DNA of 22,507 nucleotides from Syntrophomonas sp. UBA5288. Its GTDB lineage: Bacteria > Bacillota > Syntrophomonadia > Syntrophomonadales > Syntrophomonadaceae. Positions 6,604 to 14,394 of this stretch are shown here, piece by piece. The position numbers were made by a program, and so were the translations under genes. The stretch covers positions 22,396 to 44,902 of the forward strand of contig DHSK01000171.1 in the NCBI GenBank assembly GCA_002408445.1, in the 5' to 3' direction. Position 1 is the first letter of the stretch; the number at the start of each line of letters is the position of its first letter. The notes under the pieces are model-generated. The model was not told the DNA's origin. It did not search any database and worked only from the letters and a program-made list of their open reading frames with translations.

Positions 6604-8211
6604 TTGTCTAAATATGTCTTTATAACCGGGGGAGTTGTTTCATCACTAGGAAAGGGAATAACTGCCGCTTCGCTGGGAAGGCTTTTAAAGAGCCGCGGTC
6701 TGACCGTTTCTATGCAAAAGTTTGATCCTTATATAAATGTAGACCCCGGTACCATGAGTCCCTATCAGCATGGAGAGGTGTACGTAACCGAGGATGGAGC
6801 CGAAACCGACCTGGATGTAGGTCATTATGAAAGATTTGTAGATGAAAATCTGACCCGTTATGCCAATGTCACTACCGGCCGCATTTATCAAAGCGTGCTG
6901 GATAAAGAAAGACGGGGCGACTATCTGGGTCAGACGGTACAGGTTATACCTCACATAACCAATGAAATAAAAGAGCGGGTTATGCTGATTGAAAAAGAAT
7001 CAGATCCCGATGTAGTAATAACTGAAATTGGGGGCACGGTAGGTGATATCGAGTCCCTACCTTTTTTAGAGGCTATTCGCCAATTGAAATATGAATTGGG
7101 TAAAGACCGGGTTATGTACGTCCATGTTACTCTGATCCCCTATATCCGGGCAGCCGGTGAACTGAAGACCAAACCCAGCCAGCACAGTGTCAAGGAATTG
7201 CGCAGCATCGGTATTCAGCCCGATGTACTGGTCTGCCGGACCGAGAAAGACTTATCTGAAGACCTGAAAGCCAAACTGGCCCTGTTCTGTGATGTGGACC
7301 GGGAAGCGGTAATTCAAATGAAAGACGCGGATTCCATCTATGAAGTTCCTTTAATGCTGGCCGACGAGAAATTGGACCAGGAAGTCATTAAGCGGCTGAA
7401 TCTGAAATGTAAAGAAGCCGACCTCAGTGAATGGAGGGAAATGGTCAACCGGGTGCGCAGATTGGACCGCAAAGTTACGGTCGGCCTGGTAGGTAAATAT
7501 GTGCAATTGCCGGATGCCTATTTAAGTATTGTAGAATCTTTGAATCATGCCGGTTTTTGCTTTAATTGTGAAATCGAGATAAAGTGGATATATGCGGAAG
7601 ATATTGAGAAAGAGGGACCCGACCCCCAACTGGCCGGCGTAGATGCCATACTGGTTCCGGGCGGATTCGGCGAACGGGGAATAGAGGGCAAGATAGCCAC
7701 CGCCGGATATGCCCGCGAAAACAAGATTCCGTTTTTAGGTATATGTCTGGGAATGCAATGCGCAGTTATCGAATTTGCCCGCAGTCAATGCCAGCTGGCC
7801 CGAGCCAATAGTTCCGAATTTGACAATGCCACTCCTTATCCGGTAGTACATCTGATGCCGGACCAGGAAAATATTGAGAACAAGGGCGGCACAATGCGCC
7901 TGGGGGTCTACCCCTGCCGGCTGATCCCGGAAACCCATGCCCGCAAGGCTTACGGAGTGGAACAGATCAATGAGAGACATCGTCATCGTTATGAGATCAA
8001 TAATGATTACCGGGAACAGCTGGAAGCGAACGGACTCAAAATCAGTGGAATTTCACCGGACGGGCGTTTGGTGGAAATAATTGAAATTGAAGATCACCCG
8101 TGGTTTGTAGCCTGTCAATTCCATCCGGAATATAAATCCCGCCCCAATCGTCCTCATCCCTTATTTTTGGGCTTGATTGATAATGCGATAAAGTATAATA
8201 CCGGCAAATAA
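6604..8211 (+). CDS. pyrG: CTP synthase
   Basis: Glutamine-dependent CTP synthase, 535 residues, which aminates UTP to CTP with ATP and glutamine. The N-terminal synthetase domain opens with KYVFITGGVVSSLGKGI (P-loop) and has the FDPYINVDPGTMSPYQHGEV region. The C-terminal class I glutamine amidotransferase domain has its nucleophile Cys381 in FLGICLGMQ and the His-Glu pair in QFHPEYKSRP. The frame is open from a TTG at 6580, but GAGAGGG at 6588-6594 is nine bases before the TTG at 6604, which gives the standard N-terminus (MSKYVF). In B. subtilis pyrG is controlled by reiterative G incorporation at pppGGGC and a leader terminator; here the start is GGGA and the 40-nt leader has no terminator, so that mechanism is not evident. 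Confidence 0.97.
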   Translation: MSKYVFITGGVVSSLGKGITAASLGRLLKSRGLTVSMQKFDPYINVDPGTMSPYQHGEVYVTEDGAETDLDVGHYERFVDENLTRYANVTTGRIYQSVLDKERRGDYLGQTVQVIPHITNEIKERVMLIEKESDPDVVITEIGGTVGDIESLPFLEAIRQLKYELGKDRVMYVHVTLIPYIRAAGELKTKPSQHSVKELRSIGIQPDVLVCRTEKDLSEDLKAKLALFCDVDREAVIQMKDADSIYEVPLMLADEKLDQEVIKRLNLKCKEADLSEWREMVNRVRRLDRKVTVGLVGKYVQLPDAYLSIVESLNHAGFCFNCEIEIKWIYAEDIEKEGPDPQLAGVDAILVPGGFGERGIEGKIATAGYARENKIPFLGICLGMQCAVIEFARSQCQLARANSSEFDNATPYPVVHLMPDQENIENKGGTMRLGVYPCRLIPETHARKAYGVEQINERHRHRYEINNDYREQLEANGLKISGISPDGRLVEIIEIEDHPWFVACQFHPEYKSRPNRPHPLFLGLIDNAIKYNTGK

Positions 8212-8239
8212 CCGCCATTGACTTATAAATGCCAAAAAT

Positions 8240-8262
8240 GCCAGGGATCCAAAATCCCTGGC
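8240..8262 (+). terminator. Hairpin after pyrG, terminator-like
   Basis: GCCAGGGAT (8240-8248) and ATCCCTGGC (8254-8262) form a perfect 9-bp stem with a CCAAA loop, 28 bp after the pyrG stop. The downstream bases are only modestly U-rich (TCAATATTATA), so this may be a weak or factor-dependent terminator. Confidence 0.45.
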
Positions 8263-8350
8263 TCAATATTATAAAACCGCCTGCTTGCCTTCCGACCCAT
8301 CCTCGCCCCGATCTGTGAAACAATCCGGCAGCGCAAGAGATGGACCGCTG

Positions 8351-8379
8351 TTTAAAAACATATCTGCCAGCTATATTAT
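8351..8379 (+). promoter_or_regulatory. Possible promoter of the femX-like/alr operon
   Basis: TTTAAA (8351-8356) and TATTAT (8374-8379) are 17 bp apart. The -10 matches the sigma-A consensus at five of six bases and the -35 at four. It lies about 80 bp before the start codon and downstream of the pyrG hairpin. Moderate to weak evidence. Confidence 0.35.
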
Positions 8380-8460
8380 AAATAAGTACAAAAATTTTTT
8401 TGGTTGGGTCTGAATTTATTATGGCGAAACTACCAGAGAATATATTTAAAGGAGAGGCTT

Positions 8461-9546
8461 ATGTATACTACCAGGATTATTGATATAAATGAAAGAGAAC
8501 GTTACGATAATTTTGTTCGCTGCCATCCCAAAGGACATTTTCTGCAGACCTGGGAATGGGGGCAGGTAAAAAAAAGCATGGGCTGGGAACCATTGCCTTT
8601 GATCCTGGAGGAAAATGGGGAAATTCGGGCATCATTGCTTATTTTGAAAAGGAAACTGCCGCTGCCGGGGCTGAAAAAATGTATTTTTTACTCCCCGCGG
8701 GGACCGGTGGTGGATATCGAAAGTGAGGAACTGTGCCGGGTGCTGTTTGACGGAGCCAGGAAAGTGGCTGCGGCTCATGGGGCCATTTTTCTAAAAATAG
8801 ACCCGGATGTAGAAAAAAGTCATAGCGGATTTGAACAGATCCTTAAGAACTGTGGACTGGTTCGCAAGGAAGCCGGGCTGAATTTCGAAGGGGTCCAGCC
8901 CCGTTTTGTATTCCGGCTGGATATTACCCCCTCCGAAATAAAATTACTGGAGAATATGCATTCCAAAACCCGCTACAATATACGGTTGGCGGGTAAAAAG
9001 GGTGTCACCATAAGAGAGGCCGCCGGTAAAAAAGACCTGGAGGACTTCTATGCCATTTTGGTGGAAACCGCCCGGCGGGACGAATTTCTCATTCGTGGTT
9101 TTGAATATTTTGAAACTATGTGGGACCATATGGTGGAAAATGATTTAGCCAAAGTGTTTTTGGCGGAACATGAAGGAAAACCGGTTTCCGGTACCTTGGC
9201 TATGATCCTGGGAGATAAGGCCTGGTATCTGTACGGAGCTTCCAGCAACGAACACCGCAATATAATGCCCAATTATCTGATCCAATGGGAAATGATACGC
9301 TGGGCCAAAAGCAAAGGCTGCACCCTCTATGATTTCCGGGGTGTTTCCGGCGATTTGGATGAGAGCAACCCGCTTTATGGCTTATATCGTTTCAAAAAGG
9401 GTTTTAACGGCGATCTGGTGGAGTTTACCGGCGAATGGGACAAGGTTTACAGCCGGTTTTTCTACTGGTTATGGACCAGGATCTTGCCGCCGTATTTAAA
9501 TACAGTCAGAAAGATCCTGCGGGCCAAACGGGGACAGGAGGAATGA
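8461..9546 (+). CDS. FemAB/FemX-family peptidoglycan aminoacyltransferase
   Basis: A 361-residue cytoplasmic protein of the FemABX family, which uses aminoacyl-tRNA to add amino acids to lipid-linked peptidoglycan precursor. Family marks are the N-terminal GHFLQTWEWGQVKK segment, the first GNAT-like half with YSPRGPVVD, the SKTRYNIRLAGKKGV motif in the centre, and the second half with GTLAMILGDKAWYLYGASS and YDFRGVSGDLDESNPLYGLYRFKKGFNGD. I see no inserted coiled-coil arm of the FemA type, so it is closer to the FemX/MurM-like or other short forms. The ATG at 8461 has AAAGGAGAGG upstream and is preferred over the upstream in-frame ATG (8404). The alr gene starts 4 bp after its stop. Which amino acid it transfers cannot be told. 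Confidence 0.85.
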   Translation: MYTTRIIDINERERYDNFVRCHPKGHFLQTWEWGQVKKSMGWEPLPLILEENGEIRASLLILKRKLPLPGLKKCIFYSPRGPVVDIESEELCRVLFDGARKVAAAHGAIFLKIDPDVEKSHSGFEQILKNCGLVRKEAGLNFEGVQPRFVFRLDITPSEIKLLENMHSKTRYNIRLAGKKGVTIREAAGKKDLEDFYAILVETARRDEFLIRGFEYFETMWDHMVENDLAKVFLAEHEGKPVSGTLAMILGDKAWYLYGASSNEHRNIMPNYLIQWEMIRWAKSKGCTLYDFRGVSGDLDESNPLYGLYRFKKGFNGDLVEFTGEWDKVYSRFFYWLWTRILPPYLNTVRKILRAKRGQEE

Positions 9547-9550
9547 TGCA

Positions 9551-10732
9551 TTGCCTACGGCAAGTAAATGGATCGAAATCGATGTTGATGCAGTTGTCGG
9601 CAACCTGCAGGCGGTACGAAGCGTAATTAGCGATAAAGTTCGCCTCATTGCGGTAATAAAGGCAAATGCTTATGGACATGGGGCCTCTGAAATTGCGCAT
9701 CTGCTGGCTCAGCAGGGAGTACAGTACTTTGCCGTAACTTTCCTCGATGAAGCACTGCAATTAAGAAAATCCGGCTTAAAGAGCAGTATTATGCTGTTCA
9801 GCCCGGTTGGCAGTGAAGCCGAAGCGATAGAGGCGGTCGAAAATAATATAACCATGACGGTTGCCTCCAGGTTTGACGCGACCTTCGTCGACAGCGCCTG
9901 CGAGCGGCTGAATCGCGAAGCAACCGTGCATCTGAAAACAGATACCGGCCTGGGGCGGTTTGGCATGGAGGAAGATGAAATAGTTCCGGTCTGGGAGATG
10001 CTGCAGGCCAACCGGCGCATATTTATCGAAGGTATTTACACCCATATGGCGCAGGGAGCAAGTAATCCTTCCTATACCGCCCGGCAGTTTAAACGCTTTC
10101 AGCATATAATTGAATTATTGGAACAGGCCGGAGCCGACATCCCGGTAAAACACTGTGCCAATAGTGCGGTCTTGCTTAAATATCCCCATATGCATATGAA
10201 TGCCGTCAGGACAGGTACTTTATTATCCGGACAGATCCCGGCCGGAGTTATACATAATCTGCCCCTGGTTGATCCTTATAAGTTTAAAAGCCGCATAATA
10301 TCATTACGCCGGCTCAAGGCCGGCAGCCGGCTCGGTTATTACAGTACCTACCGCCTGCGCCGTGATGCTCAGGTAGCGGTCATACCGGTCGGCTTCCAGG
10401 ATGGACTGGCGCTGCAAGTGGCTAATAAACCGGCCGGATTGGTAGATATGCTAAAGCATCTGGTCAAAATGGTATTATCTTATCTCAATTATGGACGCTT
10501 TAATTTGTATGTGGGCATCAAAGGAAAAAACTATCCTATCCGGGGCAAGGTCTTTATGCAGATGGCCTTGATCGAATTACCCCTGGAAACAGACGTGAAA
10601 ATTGGCGACGAGGTAGAGGTGCCGGTGCGTAAAACCCTGGCTTCTTCTGATCTGACCCGGGTTTATGTAAGGGACGGTCAACCGGTGAAAATAGGCCGGC
10701 AAGAGAGCACCACCTATTTTTTGGATAGCTGA
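9551..10732 (+). CDS. alr: Alanine racemase, divergent form
   Basis: A 393-residue PLP enzyme that interconverts L- and D-alanine for peptidoglycan. The PLP lysine is Lys37 in AVIKANAYGHG, the conserved Arg136 is in KTDTGLGRFG, and the catalytic tyrosine is likely Tyr263 in GYYSTYR (canonical VSYG...). Two things are unusual. The GYADG segment is GFQDG (281-285) and is followed by about 25-30 extra residues rich in Leu, Val and Lys (about 292-318). The canonical (V/I)CMDQ motif is replaced by VFMQM (334-338), which removes the usual Asp. The start is TTG, with AGGAGG upstream inside the end of the femX-like gene; the two genes are coupled. It is most likely a racemase, but catalysis should not be taken as proven. 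Confidence 0.8.
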   Translation: MPTASKWIEIDVDAVVGNLQAVRSVISDKVRLIAVIKANAYGHGASEIAHLLAQQGVQYFAVTFLDEALQLRKSGLKSSIMLFSPVGSEAEAIEAVENNITMTVASRFDATFVDSACERLNREATVHLKTDTGLGRFGMEEDEIVPVWEMLQANRRIFIEGIYTHMAQGASNPSYTARQFKRFQHIIELLEQAGADIPVKHCANSAVLLKYPHMHMNAVRTGTLLSGQIPAGVIHNLPLVDPYKFKSRIISLRRLKAGSRLGYYSTYRLRRDAQVAVIPVGFQDGLALQVANKPAGLVDMLKHLVKMVLSYLNYGRFNLYVGIKGKNYPIRGKVFMQMALIELPLETDVKIGDEVEVPVRKTLASSDLTRVYVRDGQPVKIGRQESTTYFLDS

Positions 10733-10736
10733 TTAG

Positions 10737-10782
10737 AAAATTCAACACTGAAGGACACAGATTAATTATGATTAACACAGAT
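10737..10782. repeat. 46-bp dispersed repeat, copy 2 (inverted relative to copy 1)
   Basis: Reverse complement of 1984-2029 with one mismatch. It starts 5 bp after the alr stop codon. The two copies lie 8.7 kb apart in opposite orientation. Confidence 0.8.
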
Positions 10783-10940
10783 TCATGAATGGTGGCGATG
10801 AAAATTTTCCAACTAAATCTTGCTAAATTCGTGTCGTTTGCCGGGAATAATCTTGCCCATCACCCAACAATATGGAAAACAATGTTTGTTTATCCGTAAT
10901 ATGGACGAATTTGGCATGAAAGAAACCTGACCGGCAAGGG

Positions 10941-10968
10941 TTGTCAGTATTTCAGTTAGTGGTATTAT
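10941..10968 (+). promoter_or_regulatory. Probable promoter of the spo0F-fba operon
   Basis: TTGTCA (10941-10946) and TATTAT (10963-10968) are 16 bp apart, a good vegetative sigma-A match. It leaves a leader of about 155 nt before spo0F. In Bacillus spo0F uses a sigma-H promoter and Spo0A boxes; neither is clear here. Confidence 0.5.
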
Positions 10969-11129
10969 TAAATGTAGTGCATTAGGGAATTATATCCTAA
11001 GACGCAGCAGGATTTCGCAAGCCTATTTACCGATGTTTCTCCATATGGGCAGCCGGCGTGACCGGTTAAAAGTAACATCTGCTTCGGATTTTAAGTAATT
11101 TAAATTAAAGTGCACGGGGGGATGAACCA

Positions 11130-11501
11130 GTGAAGGGACATATTTTGATAGTTGACGATCAAAAAGGGGTAAGAAGACTGCTGGAAGAATTGTTTAAAAA
11201 GGAAGGCTGGCAGGTACATGTGGCATCAGACGGAAAAGAGGCGATAGAACAGGTAGATGCCTTAAAACCGGATATGATATTGATGGATATGAAAATGCCT
11301 AATATGAACGGATTGGAAGCTTCGCAGAAAATCCTTGAAAAGCATGGGGATATTAATATAATTATGATGACGGCCTATGGCGAGATGGAGATAGTTAAGA
11401 AGGCTTTGGATGCGGGTGTAAAAAAATGCATCACAAAGCCTTTTGACATTATGGATTTGAGAAACATGGTCAATCAGCTGGCATTTGACCAGGTTTCTTA
11501 G
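11130..11501 (+). CDS. spo0F: Sporulation phosphotransferase Spo0F (single-domain response regulator)
   Basis: A 123-residue stand-alone receiver domain with no output domain. The acidic pocket is Asp9-Asp10, the phosphoacceptor is Asp53 in LMDMKMP, and Thr81 and Lys103 (ITKPFD) complete the active site. These sit one residue before the corresponding Spo0F positions of B. subtilis (10, 11, 54, 82, 104), and length and gene order (before fba) also agree. In the phosphorelay Spo0F takes phosphate from sensor kinases and passes it to Spo0B; many Clostridia lack the full relay, so its partner here is unknown. The start is GTG, with a GGGGGG purine run about 8 bases upstream. fba starts 24 bp downstream, so the genes are probably co-transcribed. 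Confidence 0.85.
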   Translation: MKGHILIVDDQKGVRRLLEELFKKEGWQVHVASDGKEAIEQVDALKPDMILMDMKMPNMNGLEASQKILEKHGDINIIMMTAYGEMEIVKKALDAGVKKCITKPFDIMDLRNMVNQLAFDQVS

Positions 11502-11525
11502 AAAAAAACTAAGAGGTGGTTATTT

Positions 11526-12380
11526 ATGGCACTGGTAGCGGTTAATGATTTATTATTCAAGGCGGATAAAGAAGGCTACGCGGTAGGAGCTTTTAATGCC
11601 AACAATATGGAAATTGTTCAGGCTATTGTTGAAGCAGCCGAAAAGGAGAAATCCCCCGTAATCATGCAGGCCAGCCAGGGCGCTATCAAGTATGCGGGTT
11701 TGGAATTTATCACCGGAATGGTTAAAATAGCGGCTGAAGAGGCTTCCGTACCGGTAGCACTGCATCTGGACCATGGCACTGATTTTGATCAGGTGGTAAA
11801 ATGCATACGCAGCGGTTTTAGTTCGGTCATGTATGATGGTTCCAAGTTGTCCTTGGAAGACAATATTGCTATTACCAATAAGGTACTCGATATGGCCCGG
11901 CCCATAGGGGTTTCGGTCGAAGCTGAACTGGGCAAAATAGGCGGTACGGAAGATCTGGTGCATGTAGAAGATAAAGATGCCGTATTTACCGACCCGGAAG
12001 AAGCCCGCTATTTTGTGGAAAAAACCGGCATTGAAAGCCTGGCCATAGCCATAGGTACTGCTCACGGGCAGTATAAGGGGGAACCCAAACTTGATTTGGA
12101 GCGCCTGAAAAAAATTAAAGCCTTGACCCGGATTCCTCTGGTTCTGCATGGCTCCTCCGGTGTTCCGGATGAAGCGGTTCAGGCGGCTATTAAGCTGGGT
12201 ATCTGCAAAGTTAACATTGATACTAACATCAGAGAAGCTTTCGTCTGGAAAATGCGTGAAGTTATCAAAAATAAGCCGGATGAGATTGATCCCCGTAAAA
12301 TCCTGGGCCCGGCCCGCGAGGCAGCAGTGGAAATTATCCGCCATAAGATGAAGGTTTTCGGCAGTTCCGGAAAAGCATAA
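11526..12380 (+). CDS. fba: Class II fructose-1,6-bisphosphate aldolase
   Basis: A 284-residue zinc-dependent aldolase that cleaves fructose 1,6-bisphosphate to dihydroxyacetone phosphate and glyceraldehyde 3-phosphate, or runs in reverse for gluconeogenesis. HLDHGTD (80-86) gives the catalytic Asp82 and zinc ligand His83; His180 (GTAHGQYKG) and His208 (LHGSSG) are the other likely zinc ligands. The KVNIDTNIR segment (228-236) matches the phosphate-binding NxDT motif. Length is typical of the short FbaA form. ATG with AAGAGGTGG upstream. It is followed by fsa after 30 bp, in the classic spo0F-fba-fsa order. Confidence 0.96.
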   Translation: MALVAVNDLLFKADKEGYAVGAFNANNMEIVQAIVEAAEKEKSPVIMQASQGAIKYAGLEFITGMVKIAAEEASVPVALHLDHGTDFDQVVKCIRSGFSSVMYDGSKLSLEDNIAITNKVLDMARPIGVSVEAELGKIGGTEDLVHVEDKDAVFTDPEEARYFVEKTGIESLAIAIGTAHGQYKGEPKLDLERLKKIKALTRIPLVLHGSSGVPDEAVQAAIKLGICKVNIDTNIREAFVWKMREVIKNKPDEIDPRKILGPAREAAVEIIRHKMKVFGSSGKA

Positions 12381-12410
12381 AAGCGCATAAAAGCGAACGG
12401 GGGGAATTAA

Positions 12411-13052
12411 TTGAAGATATTTATTGATTCTGCCAATATCAATGAGATAAAAGAAGTCAACCAGATGGGCTTTTTGGCCGGGGTTACCACCAATCCGACC
12501 CTGGTGGCCCGTGAGAAAAGGGATTACCGGGAGGTAATCAAAGAAATCTGCGCCATGGTGGACGGACCCATCAGTGCTGAAGTGATAGGCCTGGAATATG
12601 ACAGCATGATTAAAGAGGCCCAGGAGCTGGCCGGAATACATCGCAATGTGGTTATCAAGATTCCGGTTACGGAAGACGGGCTTAGAGCTATTCGCTATTT
12701 GCGCAGTATAGACATTAATACTAATGCTACCCTGGTATTTTCCGCCGGTCAGGCTTTGCTGGCGGCCCGGGCGGGTGCGGCCTATGTAAGCCCTTTTATC
12801 GGCCGGGTAGATGATAATGGCAACGATGGCCTGAGCTTGCTGGAAGACATTGTTACCATATTTGATCAGTATTTGATTGACACCGAGATTATTGCCGCCA
12901 GTATCAGGCATCCCATGCATGTTATCGATGCGGCCCGGCTGGGATCACACATCGCCACCGTGCCTTATCAGGTAATTAAGCAATTGATAAAGCATCCGAT
13001 GACTGATGCCGGTATTAAAAAATTTATGGATGATTGGAATAAGGCGTTCTAG
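12411..13052 (+). CDS. fsa: Transaldolase / fructose-6-phosphate aldolase family (FSA/TalC type)
   Basis: A 213-residue class I aldolase of the small transaldolase subfamily. MKIFIDSANINEI is the family N-terminus; GVTTNPTL follows at 24-31, and the Schiff-base lysine is Lys83 in VVIKIPVT. SPFIGRVDDNG (127-137) is the phosphate-binding region. Members act either as transaldolase or as fructose-6-phosphate aldolase, and sequence alone does not separate these surely. The start is TTG, with a run of six G about 5 bases upstream. A short direct repeat (GCATAAAAGC) overlaps the gap from fba. In Bacillus, murA follows here; instead glpX begins 17 bp later. Confidence 0.93.
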   Translation: MKIFIDSANINEIKEVNQMGFLAGVTTNPTLVAREKRDYREVIKEICAMVDGPISAEVIGLEYDSMIKEAQELAGIHRNVVIKIPVTEDGLRAIRYLRSIDINTNATLVFSAGQALLAARAGAAYVSPFIGRVDDNGNDGLSLLEDIVTIFDQYLIDTEIIAASIRHPMHVIDAARLGSHIATVPYQVIKQLIKHPMTDAGIKKFMDDWNKAF

Positions 13053-13069
13053 AAGCGGAGGGTTTAATT

Positions 13070-14056
13070 TTGGAACGAGAACTGGCACTTGAATTTGCAA
13101 GGGTTACAGAAGCTGCAGCCCTGTCTTCCGCCCGCTGGGTGGGAAAAGGAGATAAAATAGCCGCCGATGATGCAGCCGTAACTGCCATGAGGGTTATGTT
13201 CGACAGCGTCTCGGTTGATGGTACCGTTGTTATTGGGGAAGGGGAAATGGACGAGGCCCCCATGCTCTATATCGGGGAGCGGGTCGGGACCGGAGTGGCA
13301 CCCGCAGTTGATATTGCGGTGGACCCTCTGGAAGGGACCAACATTGTAGCCAAGGGACTTACCGGAGCTATTGCCGTACTGGCGGCAGCCCCCCGCGGGA
13401 GCCTGCTGCATGCTCCGGATATGTATATGGATAAAATTGCCGTGGGACCGGAATGTAAAGGCCGGGTGCACTTGGAGGCCCCGGTTAAAGATAATATTCG
13501 CGAAGTAGCCAAAGCGTTGGATAAATCGGTCAATGAAGTTACCGCTGTGGTATTGGACCGGCCCCGCCATCAGGAAATCATTGAGGAAATAAGAAGTGCC
13601 GGCGCACGCATCAAACTGATTACCGATGGCGATGTTTCACCGGGGGTGGCGGCTGCCTATGAGGACTCAGGAGTTGATATCCTGCTGGGCATCGGCGGCG
13701 CTCCTGAAGGTGTAATTACAGCAGCTGCTTTAAAATGTCTGGGAGGGGATTTTCAGGCCAAATTATACCCTGAAAACCAGCAGGAAATAGACAGATGCAA
13801 AGAAATGGGCATAGTAAACCCGAACAAAATTTTTACTATCGACGAACTGGTCAAATCAGATGATGTAATTTTCGTAGCCACCGGGATAACAGACTCTTTT
13901 CTGCTGAAAGGGGTGCGGTATTTTAAGCGCCGTGCGGTTACACAGACTATTGTGATGAGAAATACCTCAGGAACCATAAGATTTATCGAAGCTAACCATT
14001 CGCTGGATAAAAAGCCGCTTTTCAAGGATCACCGTATTAAAACCAAAATGGAATAA
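13070..14056 (+). CDS. glpX: Fructose-1,6-bisphosphatase class II
   Basis: A 328-residue GlpX-type metal-dependent phosphatase that makes fructose 6-phosphate, the committed step of gluconeogenesis. Diagnostic segments are VIGEGEMDEAPML (Glu metal ligands), DIAVDPLEGTN (metal-binding Asp/Glu) and LGIGGAPEGVITAAAL. Length is standard. The start is TTG with GGAGGG at spacing 8. Together with fba and fsa it forms a fructose-phosphate operon; both an aldolase and a bisphosphatase here fit an organism that needs gluconeogenesis when growing on non-sugar substrates. A stable hairpin follows 62 bp downstream. Confidence 0.95.
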   Translation: MERELALEFARVTEAAALSSARWVGKGDKIAADDAAVTAMRVMFDSVSVDGTVVIGEGEMDEAPMLYIGERVGTGVAPAVDIAVDPLEGTNIVAKGLTGAIAVLAAAPRGSLLHAPDMYMDKIAVGPECKGRVHLEAPVKDNIREVAKALDKSVNEVTAVVLDRPRHQEIIEEIRSAGARIKLITDGDVSPGVAAAYEDSGVDILLGIGGAPEGVITAAALKCLGGDFQAKLYPENQQEIDRCKEMGIVNPNKIFTIDELVKSDDVIFVATGITDSFLLKGVRYFKRRAVTQTIVMRNTSGTIRFIEANHSLDKKPLFKDHRIKTKME

Positions 14057-14394
14057 AAGTTTCTATTTATTTTAGGATTAAGATAAGTGTATTTATGGTA
14101 AACTTGGTATTAGATAATTATCCGGCAGCAGATCCTGTCCGGGTTGCTGCCGGATAGAATAATCTCACCATGGGAAGCCTTCCAACTTCCTTGCCGGCCC
14201 AAAATCCCCATAGTGTTAAAAATAAATAAGGCTTAATACGCTGATGGCGTATGGAATAAACCGAAAGAACTTGCCATTGCATTTCTATTCTGATGGGTTA
14301 ACTATGTAAAGCGGATGATGGCTGTGACCTTAAACGTCTCTATATGGTTTTTATACCTGAATAAATCATGCCTATTACAGAAAGGAGGAAAATA
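14057..14394. other. Gap between glpX and rho: likely rho leader
   Basis: No gene seen. It holds a strong hairpin (14119-14156), a small ATACGC/GCGTAT hairpin (14236-14252), and a weak promoter-like pair, TTGCAT at 14277 and TAACTA at 14299 (16 bp). A long structured leader before rho is consistent with autoregulation as known for rho in other bacteria, but I cannot show the mechanism. Confidence 0.5.
14119..14156 (+). terminator. Long hairpin after glpX, possible terminator without a T-tract
   Basis: TATCCGGCAGCA (14119-14130) pairs perfectly with TGCTGCCGGATA (14145-14156), a 12-bp stem with a 14-nt loop. The flank (GAATAATC) has no U-run, so it may need a factor, protect the 3' end, or belong to the rho leader. 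Confidence 0.45.

Larger units (their letters stand above)
10733..11129. other. Gene-free leader region upstream of spo0F
   Basis: No credible coding frame. It holds copy 2 of the 46-bp dispersed repeat (10737-10782) right after alr, then A+T-rich sequence with a sigma-A-like promoter at 10941-10968. I found no convincing sigma-H site or close match to the Spo0A box (TGTCGAA), although TGTCGTT occurs at about 10832. Confidence 0.6.

Noticed and set aside
10733..11129. Spo0A boxes or a sigma-H promoter before spo0F
   Set aside because: Only a partial match (TGTCGTT) to the Spo0A box was seen, and no sigma-H -35/-10 pair with correct spacing; the sigma-A-like promoter is better.
11553..12920. 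A 455-residue open frame on the minus strand
   Set aside because: It lies antisense to fba and fsa, both clear enzymes with all key residues. Its length is a by-product of their codon use; no ribosome-binding site or family resemblance.
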